Positions 11,252 to 22,449 of a stretch of DNA of 64,000 bases are shown piece by piece (the stretch's first letter is position 1; every line of letters starts with the position of its first letter). A program made the translations under genes and the position numbers. The stretch lies in the NCBI GenBank assembly GCA_023374025.1, contig SIJG01000007.1, forward strand, positions 1,779,852 to 1,843,851, in the 5' to 3' direction. Source of the stretch: Heterodera schachtii. Its lineage: Eukaryota; Nematoda; Chromadorea; Rhabditida; Heteroderidae. Under the pieces are notes generated by a model. The model was not told where the DNA came from, made no database searches, and was given only the letters and a program-made list of their open reading frames with translations.

Positions 11252-11960
11252 TGATAAAATCGCCAGAAAAAACCTCCTCTTATTTCATGCCTTAAACACG
11301 ACAGTTCTTCCCTTGTCAAATACTTTCCAGTGTTAATGATTTTAAGAAAGTGAATCAAATTGAATTTTATGCGTCCGATTAAATTATCATCTTCCAAAGT
11401 GTGTTTGAAATATTTATTTGTATCATCTGAAAGCCCCAAATCATTGCTGTGCAAAGTTACAATCAGTTGTTTTGAGAATATCAGCCCGGACCAATTGATT
11501 TGAAAATGCGATCTCATTTCTACAACAGCGTTTTAAGGGTTTGGTGCTTTTCAAATGATACAAAGAAAAACTTACAATACACGTATTTACTCTTCAATTC
11601 AAAAACATAAAGTGCCGTTCGACCCGCAGGAAGGGCACTGAAAAACGAAGCAGTAAACAAACTTCAGTGATTGATAATTAACCTGATTTGACTAACTGAT
11701 TTCTGCCTTCAAAAAGCAATGCTCCGACGGTTTTACGTCCATAAATCCTAGCAAAACTGAATATCAAATTAGTCTGAAAAGGCATAATATAAGTGAACAA
11801 ATAGTAATTGTATCTTATGGAAATGGTGAATAAAAAATACTGTAGACTGTGAATAAAAATAATGTCGATAAAATTAAAAGAAGCAAAAGATAAAATAGGT
11901 AAATTTTTCCGTCTGTGCTTCAAACCAGCTGATAACACATTGGCAGCCGGCTATCATTTA
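11252..11960 (-). CDS. Possible spliced gene of unknown function (low support)
   Basis: Reading the minus strand, three adjoining stretches could be exons. One has TNLIFSFARIYGRKTV and LLFEGRNQLVKS, then a donor; the next encodes ALPAGRTALYVFELKSKYVY; the last is an open stretch of about 85 codons containing SHFQINWSGLIFSK and NKYFKHTLEDDN. The first junction keeps phase with good splice signals. The second is awkward because the best donor (T|gtaag) would create a stop. The frame ends at the edge of the MITE target site. I do not recognise the protein, and the start is not visible. It may be a degraded gene. Confidence 0.3.
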
Positions 11961-12122
11961 AGAAAATGATAAATCAAGCCTATTTCATATGGTTCGCAGG
12001 AGATCTCACACGTAATCATTGGTTCAATTGCATATAAATTGGCAAATCATCAACATTTTTAAATTGAATGGAAAATGTGGTAAAAAAAGAAGAAATTTAT
12101 GGGAAATGGTGAAGAGGAAAAC

Positions 12123-13820
12123 TCAATGTCTCTTGAACATCGGAGGAGGGATATTGAGATTCGGTGGCGGAATCATTGGGCCAGGAAACGTAATGAATGG
12201 AGGCGGATGAGACATAGAAGCGGGTGCGCTGATTATGGGCGGGGGAACGTTTAAGTGGTGCAAGCCGTGCGCAAAATTGGAGGGAGGCGGAGCATTAAGG
12301 GAGGGCGGAGGGGCAAAAGCCAATTTGAACTCCTCCATTTTGCGAAGGAAATACCAACAGGGGGTAATTGGGGTGCCCGAAGGCGGGGGCTGATAGGGCA
12401 CACGGAAATTCGACGGTGCCGCCCTAACATTCCAGCGCCGGAACATCGAGTCCTGAAATGGTGAGAATGGTTAACAAGAGAAATGACAAACAATGGCCGA
12501 ATCCGGGAGCCACAGCTTAATTCATTTTGAAAAAAGCCCGAGTGTCAATCCGTAGCCAGAAACACTTTCGAGGGGAGGAACCCGAAGACTTTTTTTTTTT
12601 TTTGCTTTTTTGGTCGACTTTTCTCCAGTGTTATTTTAAAAATCAGCGCCGGAGAGGAAAAAAACATGTATTTATAGCTGAATTCGCCAAAAGGGTGCAT
12701 TTTGTTTAAAAAATCCAGGTCCGGCATTGGATGACTAACCCGGTCCGGTCAATTTAATGGCCTACCGAATTGGTGAAGGTAGTCCCATCGGTGCCCCAAA
12801 GTTGCGGAGGCTGTGTTTGCTCGAGTTGCGTTTGCTGCAGTTTTTGTGGGCTCGTCCCCTGCGCTGCTGCCGCGTTTTCCTCCATTTCAGAACTGTTCTC
12901 AAACACTGTCTTCTCATTGGTCGATGGTGCCATGTTTGTGCCCATCACAATGCTGAACATTTGTTGCATCGCGGAAAGCATATCTGAAGTGGAAAGAGAT
13001 GATACAAATTAGTCACTAATAAAAGAGGACAGTAACACATTTTCAATACAATAAAAATACTGTCATCCGAATGGTTCTGTCATTTTCTAATCGGAATTTG
13101 GCACCGCCCCTCCATCCAAATGTCGCTGACCTGCACCAGGAAGTGTCTTCGTCCGGCTTCCCATTGCTTGCCATTGTTTTCTGCTGCTGCTGCGGTTGTT
13201 GGGTCGGCGACGCTTTGCAGTCACTGACAGGCGATGACAAAAGGTCCAACTGTGTCGTGGACAGCGACTGTTTCATCGGCGACTGGTGCTGTTGTGCGGG
13301 TACGCTTTGTTGCTGCCGCACTCGCTGCTTCTGCAGCTGTTCGTCTTGAAGTGCTCGTTGGTGCATCGCCATGTATTGCGCTTGTTCCTCGGCATAAGCG
13401 CGGGCGGCGGCCTCTGAATTTTAGGAACATAAATGTGATATGAATCCATCTTTAGCCACCTTCAGCTTTCTTCTTTTCCTCAGCTTCGCGTTTCAATTTC
13501 GCCGCTTCGCGTTCAGCCGTTGCCAATCGTTCATTTTCAGTTTTTTGCCGCAAAGCGGCCCTCCTCTTCTCCACGTCTTTCTCCCACAGTTCGAATTGCT
13601 TTACGTAATTGATGTACGCCTCGGTGCCAACGGAATCGCTAAATTTCATAAAGTAGAATATTTAAATTGCGACAAGTTAAATTACCGATTTTTTTCCTTC
13701 CATTCTTCGAATTGCGCTTTGTAATCGCGGTATTGTTTTTCAAGTTCTTCGGTTGGTGACAACTAAAGACAAATTAAAACAACTTTAAAAAAATATGTTT
13801 TTAACCTTTTTGCTAGACAT
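12123..13820 (-). CDS. Pro/Gln-rich protein with N-terminal coiled-coil segments, function unknown
   Basis: Starts at MSSKK (ATG ending at 13820) and splices into [19 protein letters not shown], then [20 protein letters not shown] and a basic helix [19 protein letters not shown], then a Gln-rich exon ([19 protein letters not shown]). After an exon with [16 protein letters not shown], the last exon (about 12456-12123) is rich in PPP motifs ([23 protein letters not shown]) and ends at TGA 12123. The two neighbouring segments Y-x3-Y/F-x2-W with Lys/Glu look like an internal helical repeat. This composition is common in RNA-processing or transcription scaffold proteins, but I recognise no specific family. 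One acceptor near 12940 is ambiguous between two positions. Confidence 0.75.
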
Positions 13821-14195
13821 CGGTGGCTGATGGACCATAAAAATGAGTTTAAGATACAGACAAATAACTAAAAGTATATAATATACAACATAAATACATA
13901 AATTAAAATCACAATGACCATATTAAAATAATAAAAGGACTAGAAAACAAGAAAAAGCGAAGGGACTAACAATAAGATTCTTTGTGCTTCGTACACACAT
14001 AAAAAGCAAAAATAGTTAAACCACCAAAATTAAAATTCTATTTTAATTGCAGTTTTATAATTTTGTCAATTAAAAAAGAGACAAAATGAAATTACGAAAA
14101 AATGCCTCGTACAATTCTCAAATTTTCAGCCAAAATAAAAATAAAAGTGGATAATAAATTTAAAAAATTTTTGATTTTTATTTACAAAAGGTTAA
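13821..14195. other. AT-rich divergent intergenic region
   Basis: About 375 bp of very AT-rich sequence separates the divergent starts of the Pro/Gln-rich gene (minus) and the PRP31 gene (plus), so it probably holds both promoters. No individual element could be fixed. Confidence 0.5.
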
Positions 14196-16347
14196 ATGTC
14201 GCTTGCCCAAGAATTGCTAGCCGATTTGGAGGAGGATGGCGATGAGGAGATGCAAGACTTGGAAGTGAAGAAGGAGGAGGAGCAGGACGAAGATTATATA
14301 GACGAAGTCACCGAAGAGAAATCGTTGCCCAATTTGTCAAAATATGATCGGATAACGGACGTGGCCAAGTTGACCAGTTCAACTAAGTAAGTTAATTATA
14401 CCCCAAAGGATGGCTTAAGGGGAGAATTAGTCAAATTGAACCATTTTCAGTTACATTGAATTGAAGTCGGAGTTGCAACAGTACTTTTCACTGGAAGAAG
14501 TTCCTAAAATTACTTCGCCCATTGAATCTGATCCGCAATATATTCTCGTTGTTCGCTTTTCAGAGGTAATTTGTTTTTGTTGTTTTTTCAACGAATTCAG
14601 CTGTCTTTTAGCTCGCAACCGAAATTGATCAGGAGATCAATGTCATCCATAAGTTTGTCCGTGACAAATACGAAAAACGGTTCCCCGAATTGGAGTCTCT
14701 CGTGCCGATGCCATTGGATTACATTAACACGGTGAAACTGCTCGCCAATGACATTGACACGAACTCGCGCAAGGAAATCATCCATCAAATTCTGCCGGCT
14801 GCAACTTGCATTGTTCGCTCCTTTTCACCCCTCTAAATTCTCCTCTCTCTTTCTGTCTTAGGTTGTCAGTGTTACCGCCTCCACTTCCCAGGGAAAGCCA
14901 TTGGAGCAAAATGAGGCAATTTCAAATTTTATGACAAAAAATCAAAGGTTTTTAGCTCGATGTTATCATCGAAGCTTGTTCAATGGCTGAGGAACTGTAT
15001 GATTTGCGCATGAAAATGCATCTTTTCGTCGAATTGCGAATGGCTCTCATCGCCCCAAATCTCTGCCGAATTGTCGGTGCCGGCACCGCTGCCATGCTAA
15101 TTTCTCAGGCGGGCGGACTCGTGCCGTTGGCTAAGATGCCGGCGTGTAATGTGCTAATCCTTGGCATGTTTTCCCACCTTTTAATTCGTTTTTATTGCGC
15201 ATTTCAGGAAAACAGAAGAGGACTTTGGCCGGCTTCAGCTCCTCCGTGATCCTTCCCAACACCGGCTTCATTTACCACCACCCAATCGTCCAAACTTTGC
15301 CGCCCGACCTTCGCAGAAAAGCGGCGCGATTGGTCGCTGCAAAATGCACCTTGGCTTCTCGGGTGGATTCAATTCATTCTTCGTTGGACGGACGAATTGG
15401 GGAGCGATTGTCGGTAGAAATCAAAGGGAAATTGGACAAAATGCAAGAGCCACCGCCGGTCAAAAATGCCAAGGTAATTAATTGCACAGGCCCCAAAGGA
15501 GAAAAGATTCAAAAGCCTAAATTCATTGCATATTAAAACTTTTTGTGCATTTAATTTTTTCAGCCCCTCCCAAAACCGCTTGACAAAGCCAGCAAAAAAA
15601 GGGGTGGGAAAAGAGTGCGGAAACAGAAGGAACTGCTGAAGGCGACCGAACTCAGAAGGAAAGCGAACCGAATGAATTTCGGAGAGTTGCAAGAAGATGT
15701 GATGCAGGACCATTTGGGCTTCACTTTGGGACAAGCGAACAGTCACTCACTTCCCTCCGGTGGAAGACTGAGGGCGTCACAAGTGGACAACAAAACACGA
15801 GTAAAGTAAGCATTGGTATTATTCGGGTTTGGGTCAACTGGGTTGGGCCGGGCCATACATAAAAATGGGGGGGGGGGGGTCGAACGTCCTCTAATTGAAC
15901 CCGGGGTACTTGTGCAGTTTACGCCCCATAAAACTTTTTTTATATATAATTTTTAAAACCAACATAAAGCTTTTGTGCGGTAAAACTGTTCAAATCGTCC
16001 ATAATGTAGATTATTAATAAAGCTAGAATCAGCAAGAGAAAATATTTCATTTTCCCAGTAATAATAAATTTTTTAGGGTGTCACAAAAATTACAGCGGAC
16101 AATTGAAAAGACGCGCCAACACGGCGGAATCACTTCGCTGGCCGCGAAGAGTCACGGGTCGACCGCAGCCGGCACCGCGTCGAGCATTTCGTTTACACCT
16201 GTCCATGGGTTGGAAATTGTGACGCCAATGCAAAAGGAGGAGGCGTCTGGGAAGGCTTCGACTTATTTCACTCCGTCCACCAATTTCATCGCCCCCACAA
16301 AGCCGGCCATTAAAAAAGTGAAGCAACAAATGCAAAAAATGGAGTGA
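14196..16347 (+). CDS. prp-31: PRP31 pre-mRNA splicing factor (U4/U6 snRNP)
   Basis: PRPF31 binds the U4 snRNA 5' stem-loop with the 15.5K protein and bridges U4/U6 to U5. Eight or nine exons start at MSLAQELLADLEEDGDEE and end at TGA 16345-16347. The Nop domain is clear: VVSVTASTSQGKPL, FVELRMALIAPNLCRIVGAG, GGLVPLAKMPACNV, then GFSSSVILPNTGFIYHHPIV and LPPDLRRKAARLVAAKCTLA. The C-terminal PRP31 region has RKANRMNFGELQEDV and SFTPVHGLEIVTP. Two introns have GC donors: 14916-14955 (AATGAG|gcaatt) and 15164-15207 (CTTG|gcatgt). Both are fixed by conserved protein on each side. The last intron (15806-16076) holds a poly(G) tract and a stretch resembling the end of the 10773-11243 MITE. Confidence 0.95.
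15903..15930 (+). repeat. Solitary MITE-end-like sequence in a prp-31 intron
   Basis: The sequence ggtacttgtgcagtttacgc resembles the terminal ggtactagtgcagttggtac of the element at 10773-11243, with the same following gcc and A-rich run. I see no matching inverted end within the intron, so it is a relic or a partial copy. Confidence 0.5.
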
Positions 16348-17334
16348 TAAAAATGTGACGCCGAATTTTGGAATTTAATTCTTCGATAATAAATTATTTC
16401 ATAAATTGTTTTTTAAAATTTTTACTTTAATTATTTTTCAAGTGAAAATATTAATTTAAACATTTAAAAAAAAAATTTCCCGGTGATTGATCATTGCAAG
16501 AGACGGGGAGGGGGAGAGGGCTGCGTTGGCATTTGTGCCATTCATTCCAATTCATCATTGGCCATTATTTGCACTTTTCCCCATCCCGAGAGGATGGATG
16601 GGTGTGTGGATCATTCCTTTCGTCCCCCCCCCCGCGCCCTTTGTCCATCCGACACGAATAAATGAATGCCCCGCGGGCGTTATCGCCCCAGGCAATCTGA
16701 CGAAAATGAAGTGGACGGGGGGGGGCGGGTGAGCAAATTATGATGATCAATGTTTATTTATGTTGTTTGGCTCAGAAGATGATTCATTTTCATTGTGCTT
16801 CGTTGACATATTTCTCTCCGGAACAAAAAAAAATGATTAGCATAAAATTGGTCCTTTCTCCGTCCCCCCCCCCCCCCCCCTTCCCCTACAAATTTTGACA
16901 CATTGCCAAAAAATGTAAATACTACGCCAAAAAAATCTTCTCTTTGAGTTCTTTCTCTGTTTTTATAGGCATTGAAGAATGGATTTGTAGCTCGCATCTC
17001 TTTTGAGCAAAAGGAAAAAATTATGCGAAAATTTTGTGCGAAAAATGGTTTAGAGAAAAAAGAAATTCGATGATTTTTGTATAATAATGAAAATTGTATT
17101 GGTCTAAAAAGGCAGATGACGTGATTATTCGATTGAATTTTAAAATTTTGACACTAATTCCAATATAAAAAACTGTATGACTGTGGTGGATATTTTTTTA
17201 TACAGGACAAAAAAGAAAAAATTCTTCTGGGGTCTACAGTTAAATAGAATTAAAAATTCATATCAAAATTTATCAAATAGCCATTTCCAATGGGTTGTCA
17301 TCGAGGATCACATCTCTTTTCCCGTGCCGTCCCA
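16348..17334. other. Intergenic region between convergent prp-31 and cul-3
   Basis: Contains likely poly(A) signals for both genes (aataaa near 16389 on plus), a G/C-rich patch at 16500-16730 and a C tract at about 16866-16880. No gene is supported. Confidence 0.5.
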
Positions 17335-20300
17335 TTATGCCAAATAGACATACATCTTCAAATTGAGTTTGTCCCGCTCCAAGTATTCCCGTTCAATCAG
17401 CGATTCGACGCGCTTTTTGATGAACACCGGGTCGGGCATGAAGCGAGCCTTCAGTTGGTTGGTCACCTGAGAAGACAGTTGAGTATAAAACAAGCCAAAA
17501 TACTGCATAAAACCCTCTTGTTCATGGGACTGACCTCAGTGACGAGATCGTTGTGCAGCAGTTTCTTTCGGGCCTTCATAACGCGCACAATCGCCGCTTC
17601 GATTTCATGTTTTCTGTCGTCGTCGACCTGTGGAAAATGCATTTTGGTCAACTTTGCCAGACAAAACCACCAAAAGACCTTCGCGCGCGTCTCCTTCCTC
17701 TCCGGCTCCGTTTCACTTCGACCGGACACTGTCTGAATTTTGATGCGCGTCAGTTTCGAGCTAAATTGGTCGTTGACGCTGAATTCGTCGTTTGCTTCTT
17801 AAACGGAAGTGTTGTTTTTACTGTACATTATTCATCGTTTCTTCCATTTCCCATGCCTATTTCTTTGCCCGTCCCCTTCCGGCACAGAATCCGCTGCGTT
17901 TGTTTGCCCATCGCCAGTGATTGGAGGCACCGCTTCAGTTCCCTGTCCGGAATTTGAGTTTCGTTCAACAATTGCTGAAAAGACAATTAATAAATAAGAA
18001 GGAAAACGAATCCAAAAACCAACGGCACACTTTATAAGTCATTTTGGCGTGTTGGTTGAAGCGCATCAGCAAACACATCATATAAGTGGTGACAGTCAAA
18101 ATTTTCTGCTCCTCTCTCCGACGAACGACGGAAGACTTTGACGAAGAGCCAGGCATTTCACTTTCCTAAAGGAAAGTGATGAAGTTGCTTTGGCAAACCC
18201 ACTGAACCACTGTAGGTCAACCACTTGTCATAAAAACCCAGGAGGAAGGGGGGGGGGGGATTCGGTCGACCCACCCACCCTCGCCCTTTCGTTCGCAAAG
18301 GGCTTCAAAATGGGAAGACCCCTTCGCATCGGGAGGAAGGGTGTAAAGGGTCGCAGAAAAGGGTTTTTTGAGAACTTCCAAACAAAATTTTGTTCCCCCT
18401 CCAATATATCCAAATCTTGAATTATACAAATCCATTGCCCACCTGCTGACTCTCCAAGTCCTCTTCATTGCCAGCATCGGTGCCCGTGCCATTCATTTTG
18501 GATGGAGCGCCAGCTGGGTAAAAGATAGCTTTCACATCGGCTGAGCCAAGGCCGGGGTTCAAAGTGATTTTTCGTCCATTGTGTTTGCCGAGATAAAACT
18601 GCTCAAAGTGCCGGAAGGCTTGTTCCGCGGTTTGGGGAAGAGTGCACATTGGTGCCTGATTAGTTGGCCAGAAAACGCTGGTCAACACGCGAACGGAAAG
18701 GTCCAAATCCGAACGACTCTAAAATATTTTTTAAACGAATAAAAATGCTAAATCCTTTAGTTTTTATTTTGGTCACCCTGTAATCATTCATGATGGTGCT
18801 GGACAGTTCCATGTCCCGAAACATTCCTTCAATTTTGGAGGTAAACTGAATGCCGCACTCCGTTTTCAGCTTCGAAATCATTGACTTCTCTGCGTCATCT
18901 GACAGACTCTTCTGAAGCAGCAACCGCTTGGCCAAGTGCTGTTTGTAGTACTTCTCGAACATGTCTTTTTCCTGAAGAAATCGAAACAGCACCAGCGCTT
19001 TGTCCAACACTTGTTCAACTTCGTTTTCATTCAACTAAAAATATGAAAGAAGGTCAAAATTTAAAAGTGCATTTACCGTCCGAAGTCCCTTTTTCAATTT
19101 GTCATCGATGTACAGAGAAAGGTATTCGGGTGCTTTTGGACTGATATTGAGAAAGTGTTCAAAGTCCGACTGAATGCACTGCTTGAATTCCCTGTCGTTA
19201 TTGAACGCTTCGAGCAGAAAACGGTCGAATTGTTCTTTGAGTCCAATTAAACTCTAAACAAATAAAGTCTAATACCCAGAGACAAAAATGATTCACCTGG
19301 ATGAAAATGATTGGATTTGAAACTCCGCCGATTGGCTCTACGGTTTCGCCCTGCGGCTGCTGTTGGGTGTTGTCGTTGACAACTGCGGTCCCTTTGGCAC
19401 GCAAAAATCTGCTCATTGTATTTGTCATCGTCTTAGGCCCGCTTTCAACTCTTTTGAGCAATTCGTACAGACAGCGCAAATCTAATAGCAAAAAGTAGAC
19501 AGATTTATATTGAAATGTAAAACCATCAATTCGGTCATTGAGCAACATGTAAACGAGTCCCGAGTTGTCCATCTCCACAATGGTCGTCATGTTTTTCGTT
19601 ATGAGTTCCTCGTTCAGAACCTAAAAAGCAAATCCAATTTGGTTACTCTCTTCACAGAATTAACGTGAATGATTTTCGTCTCCGTTATTTTGTCCAAATA
19701 GCGCTCCGATCGTTGGACCTCCTCAATCAAAGATTCGTTGACTTTGTGCACGTAAACGCACGCGCTGTTCTCCGCCAAAAACTTTTGACTTGCACGACGA
19801 TAGAAATCGGCAGTTTCTCGGAGGAAAAGGTCCTCAAATTGATGCTCGTAATAGGCGCGATTGTCCAAACCCAACGCAATTAACATTTGGCACACATTTT
19901 TAAGGTCAATCCTAAAACAAGATCACTTTTTAAGGTACGAATGAAATTTGTCTTTTTAGGGATATTTTTCAACAATCATTTTGCTCTAATAGTCCTAAAA
20001 AATATTACAAAAAGAGGGGCGCTAAACTGCACTAGTTCAAGAAAAAAGAAAATTGAGTTTATTTTTTTCAAATGTACCATTCGATGATTTCCTTCTGACG
20101 TTCTAGCGAAATCATCCCAAGGAGAGTCGCCTTCAAATGCTCATTTATGGCCGGATAATCGACAATTTCTTCACGGAAAATCCGCAACCCAAGCGGGTGA
20201 ACAGGTTCAACAGCTGCTTGAGCGACGTAAACACGGTCTAAATACATCAGAATGTCCCTGATCATCACCTGGGGATGCATAAGGGGAGACAATACAAAAG

Positions 20301-20791
20301 GGGGAAACATTGGGCAAACAAAACCATTGAGGTTGTGTGGTCAGCCCAAACGCGGTTCAGCACTTCCAGAAAGCGACCATTTATTGCCTCAACAACGATC
20401 TCTCGGACCTGAAAGGGCAAATGGCCACCGCATTTGTACTGTCTTTACCTTCGTTTGGAGGTGTTCTCGAACCACTTCTTTGAGTCCCTCGTATAATTTG
20501 TCTCCGTGCTTATGCAATACCTGACCACAAAAATTTATACTCAAAATCTGCTTGACCACCAACCATTGTATAGGCATTTCGGTAAAGTTCTTCAAAACTT
20601 AGACCAGAATTGTTCTTTCGCTGAATTTCTTGAATTGCTTTCCTGAGTAATTCCCATGTATTGATGATGTAAGAATCATCAACATTCGACTAAATAAAAT
20701 TTGATGGGTTAGGTGTTGAAAATGCACGGGTTACTGGAAAGGCCCGAATCCGCATTGTGTTTTTTGAGGACTGTTGTAATTGGTTTGGCAT
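17335..20791 (-). CDS. cul-3: Cullin-3, scaffold of BTB-type ubiquitin ligases
   Basis: CUL3 binds BTB-domain adaptors at its N-terminus and RBX1 at its C-terminus. About 13 exons run from [19 protein letters not shown] (ATG ends at 20791) to TAA 17335-17337. The conserved N-terminal repeats include [34 protein letters not shown] and [19 protein letters not shown]. The cullin homology domain has [14 protein letters not shown] and [20 protein letters not shown]. The C-terminal winged-helix region has [20 protein letters not shown], with the NEDD8 acceptor lysine in VMK, and the end is [14 protein letters not shown] followed by MYVYLA. Two lineage-specific hydrophilic inserts are seen, one Gln-rich near residue 330 ([16 protein letters not shown]) and one acidic before the winged helix. 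An intron near 18160-18420 holds a poly(G) tract. Confidence 0.96.
20016..20040 (-). repeat. MITE-end-like sequence in a cul-3 intron
   Basis: The plus strand reads gcgctaaactgcactagttc, close to the right terminus of the 10773-11243 element (gtaccaactgcactagtacc). It lies in the intron between the exons ending IIEW and starting IDLKN. No second end is obvious. Confidence 0.45.
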
Positions 20792-21503
20792 TAGCAAAAT
20801 AATCTTAACACAAAATTAACAGGAAAAGCACTAAGGCTGAAAGAACAACTCTGATTAAGCGCTGTTATGCACGTAAAGCAAGGCAATTTCAATGTCACCT
20901 TCTTTTTAATTTTACCACTTTTTAATACCCCAAAATATTTTACTTTTGGCATTGTGTTATTGATAATTTTATATTTAAAAAAATTTTGAGATTACAATTT
21001 CAATAACGCATATGCATACTGTATTTACTGAATTAAAATTTGGGTGAGGGGTCGAAGCGGAGGGGGAGGGGGGGCTCTATTCCATGTGGGAGTCTCTAAT
21101 TGAATAATAACTTCGGTATTTTTAGTTGACAAAGAAATCGAGACTTTAATTATGAAATATATTTGGTACACTTCAGAGTTGAGCATATTCCCTCGAATAA
21201 AGAGATTAACTAAATTACTAATGATGTTCAAATTTTAAACTTACTGTTGGCTTTAAACTTTGATAAAACATTAAATATTTCACCCAATAATAATTTTATT
21301 CAGAAAAGTAATTTCAATAAATTAATTAACTTTATTATACAATTATTCAAATGTAAATTAATTGGCGTAAATTATTTAAATTTCTTTATATATTTCAACA
21401 TTTACGCTCACTTTTGTACAACAATAATAATAATAAAATTTGGAAAGAAAGGCCTATCAATTAACATATTGAATTGGACGGCCTTTTTTGTTGAGGATTT
21501 TTT
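20792..21503. other. AT-rich region upstream of cul-3
   Basis: About 700 bp of AT-rich DNA between the cul-3 start and the stop of the EGF-like gene, with one G-rich patch near 21045-21075. No gene was recognised. Confidence 0.5.
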
Positions 21504-21869
21504 TTAGAAGAAAATGGCCGAATCGTACGAATATTGGCAGCGATTACCGACGAATTCATTGGTACACCTTCAAAAAATAGCGCAAAATTTTACAAATATA
21601 AAATAATAATATTTTTATCAATTTTAAATGAATAAGTCCCTTTACTCGCATATCGGTGTCTCTCCCCGATGCACACATTTGCCATTGTTGAAGCAATAAA
21701 AGCGCGCCATCACTGACGAACATTGCTCATTTTGGCTACCGTATCCATCGCTTTCGGATTTATCGTACATTTCTGTTTTCCCAATGAAATTTATCGGGAA
21801 ATTTAATTTTGCCTTTCCGAATGCCGGCAAAAGTAATAAAGCAATTAGAAAGGAGTATTCGAGTGACAT
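21504..21869 (-). CDS. Small secreted protein with one EGF-like domain
   Basis: Two exons, 21869-21646 and 21567-21504, joined in phase 2 across a 78-bp intron (GA|gtaaag ... aag|G), give 95 residues. The N-terminus MSLEYSFLIALLLLPAFGKA is a signal peptide. After a spacer, six cysteines follow the EGF order: C-x8-C-x5-C-x8-C-x1-C-x8-C. They run from CSSVMARFYCFNNGKC, across the splice junction, to CECTNEFVGNRCQY. The G-x-R-C signature before the last cysteine is typical of EGF receptor ligands. The domain ends 10 residues before the stop and no transmembrane segment follows, so it should be secreted directly. Function as a LIN-3-like ligand or another extracellular factor is inference. No other domain is present. 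Confidence 0.8.
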
Positions 21870-22188
21870 GAAATTAGATGAATTTTGAGTTAAACGGCCG
21901 AGGGGGACGATTTTGGCTTTTATCCTTAATTGAGGGATGAGTAAGCGAACGAATGAATGGGTGGATAATGAAATGTTTGCTCATCAGTTCATTCCGTTAT
22001 GACTAATTGCCCAAATTAATCCATCAGACTTTTAACATTTTTAAAGTGAATTTATCCCCATTAATTTTTAAATGATTAAAATGATAAATTAAAATGAAAT
22101 TTCTTTGGATTGTGCACAGCATTTAATGTGTGAATTTCAAAGTCAAAATGGGACGGAATATTAATTGGTTGTGTTTAAGAAAGTGAAA

Positions 22189-22449
22189 TTATTCCGAACA
22201 TCTCTTCTCTGATGATGCCATCCCATCACTTTTCCGTCCGTTTTCTTCCAAATTCGTCTCTTCCGTTTCGATCATTTGTCCCCCCCCCCCAATCTTTCGG
22301 TGCCGTTCCGTCCGTCGAGTTTTCCTTCTGATTGTGCCGTCCTCCGTCGCTTTGTTCTCGACATTCATTTCTTCCGTTCTCTCCTCGGGCCCTTCCAATT
22401 GTTCGATGGACCTCCAAATCAGCAGAGAAATGACCAATTGAAAAGCCAT
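22189..22449 (-). CDS. Possible small secreted hydrophilic protein (weak)
   Basis: A single open frame of 86 codons begins with a short hydrophobic stretch (MAFQLVISLLIW) followed by a Glu/Lys/Arg-rich, Thr-rich region and ends TGA at 22189. A poly(C) tract on the plus strand encodes a GGGG run, so the frame depends on the length of a homopolymer. No family is recognised, and it may be a chance frame. Confidence 0.25.
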   Translation of the reverse strand: MAFQLVISLLIWRSIEQLEGPEERTEEMNVENKATEDGTIRRKTRRTERHRKIGGGGQMIETEETNLEENGRKSDGMASSEKRCSE

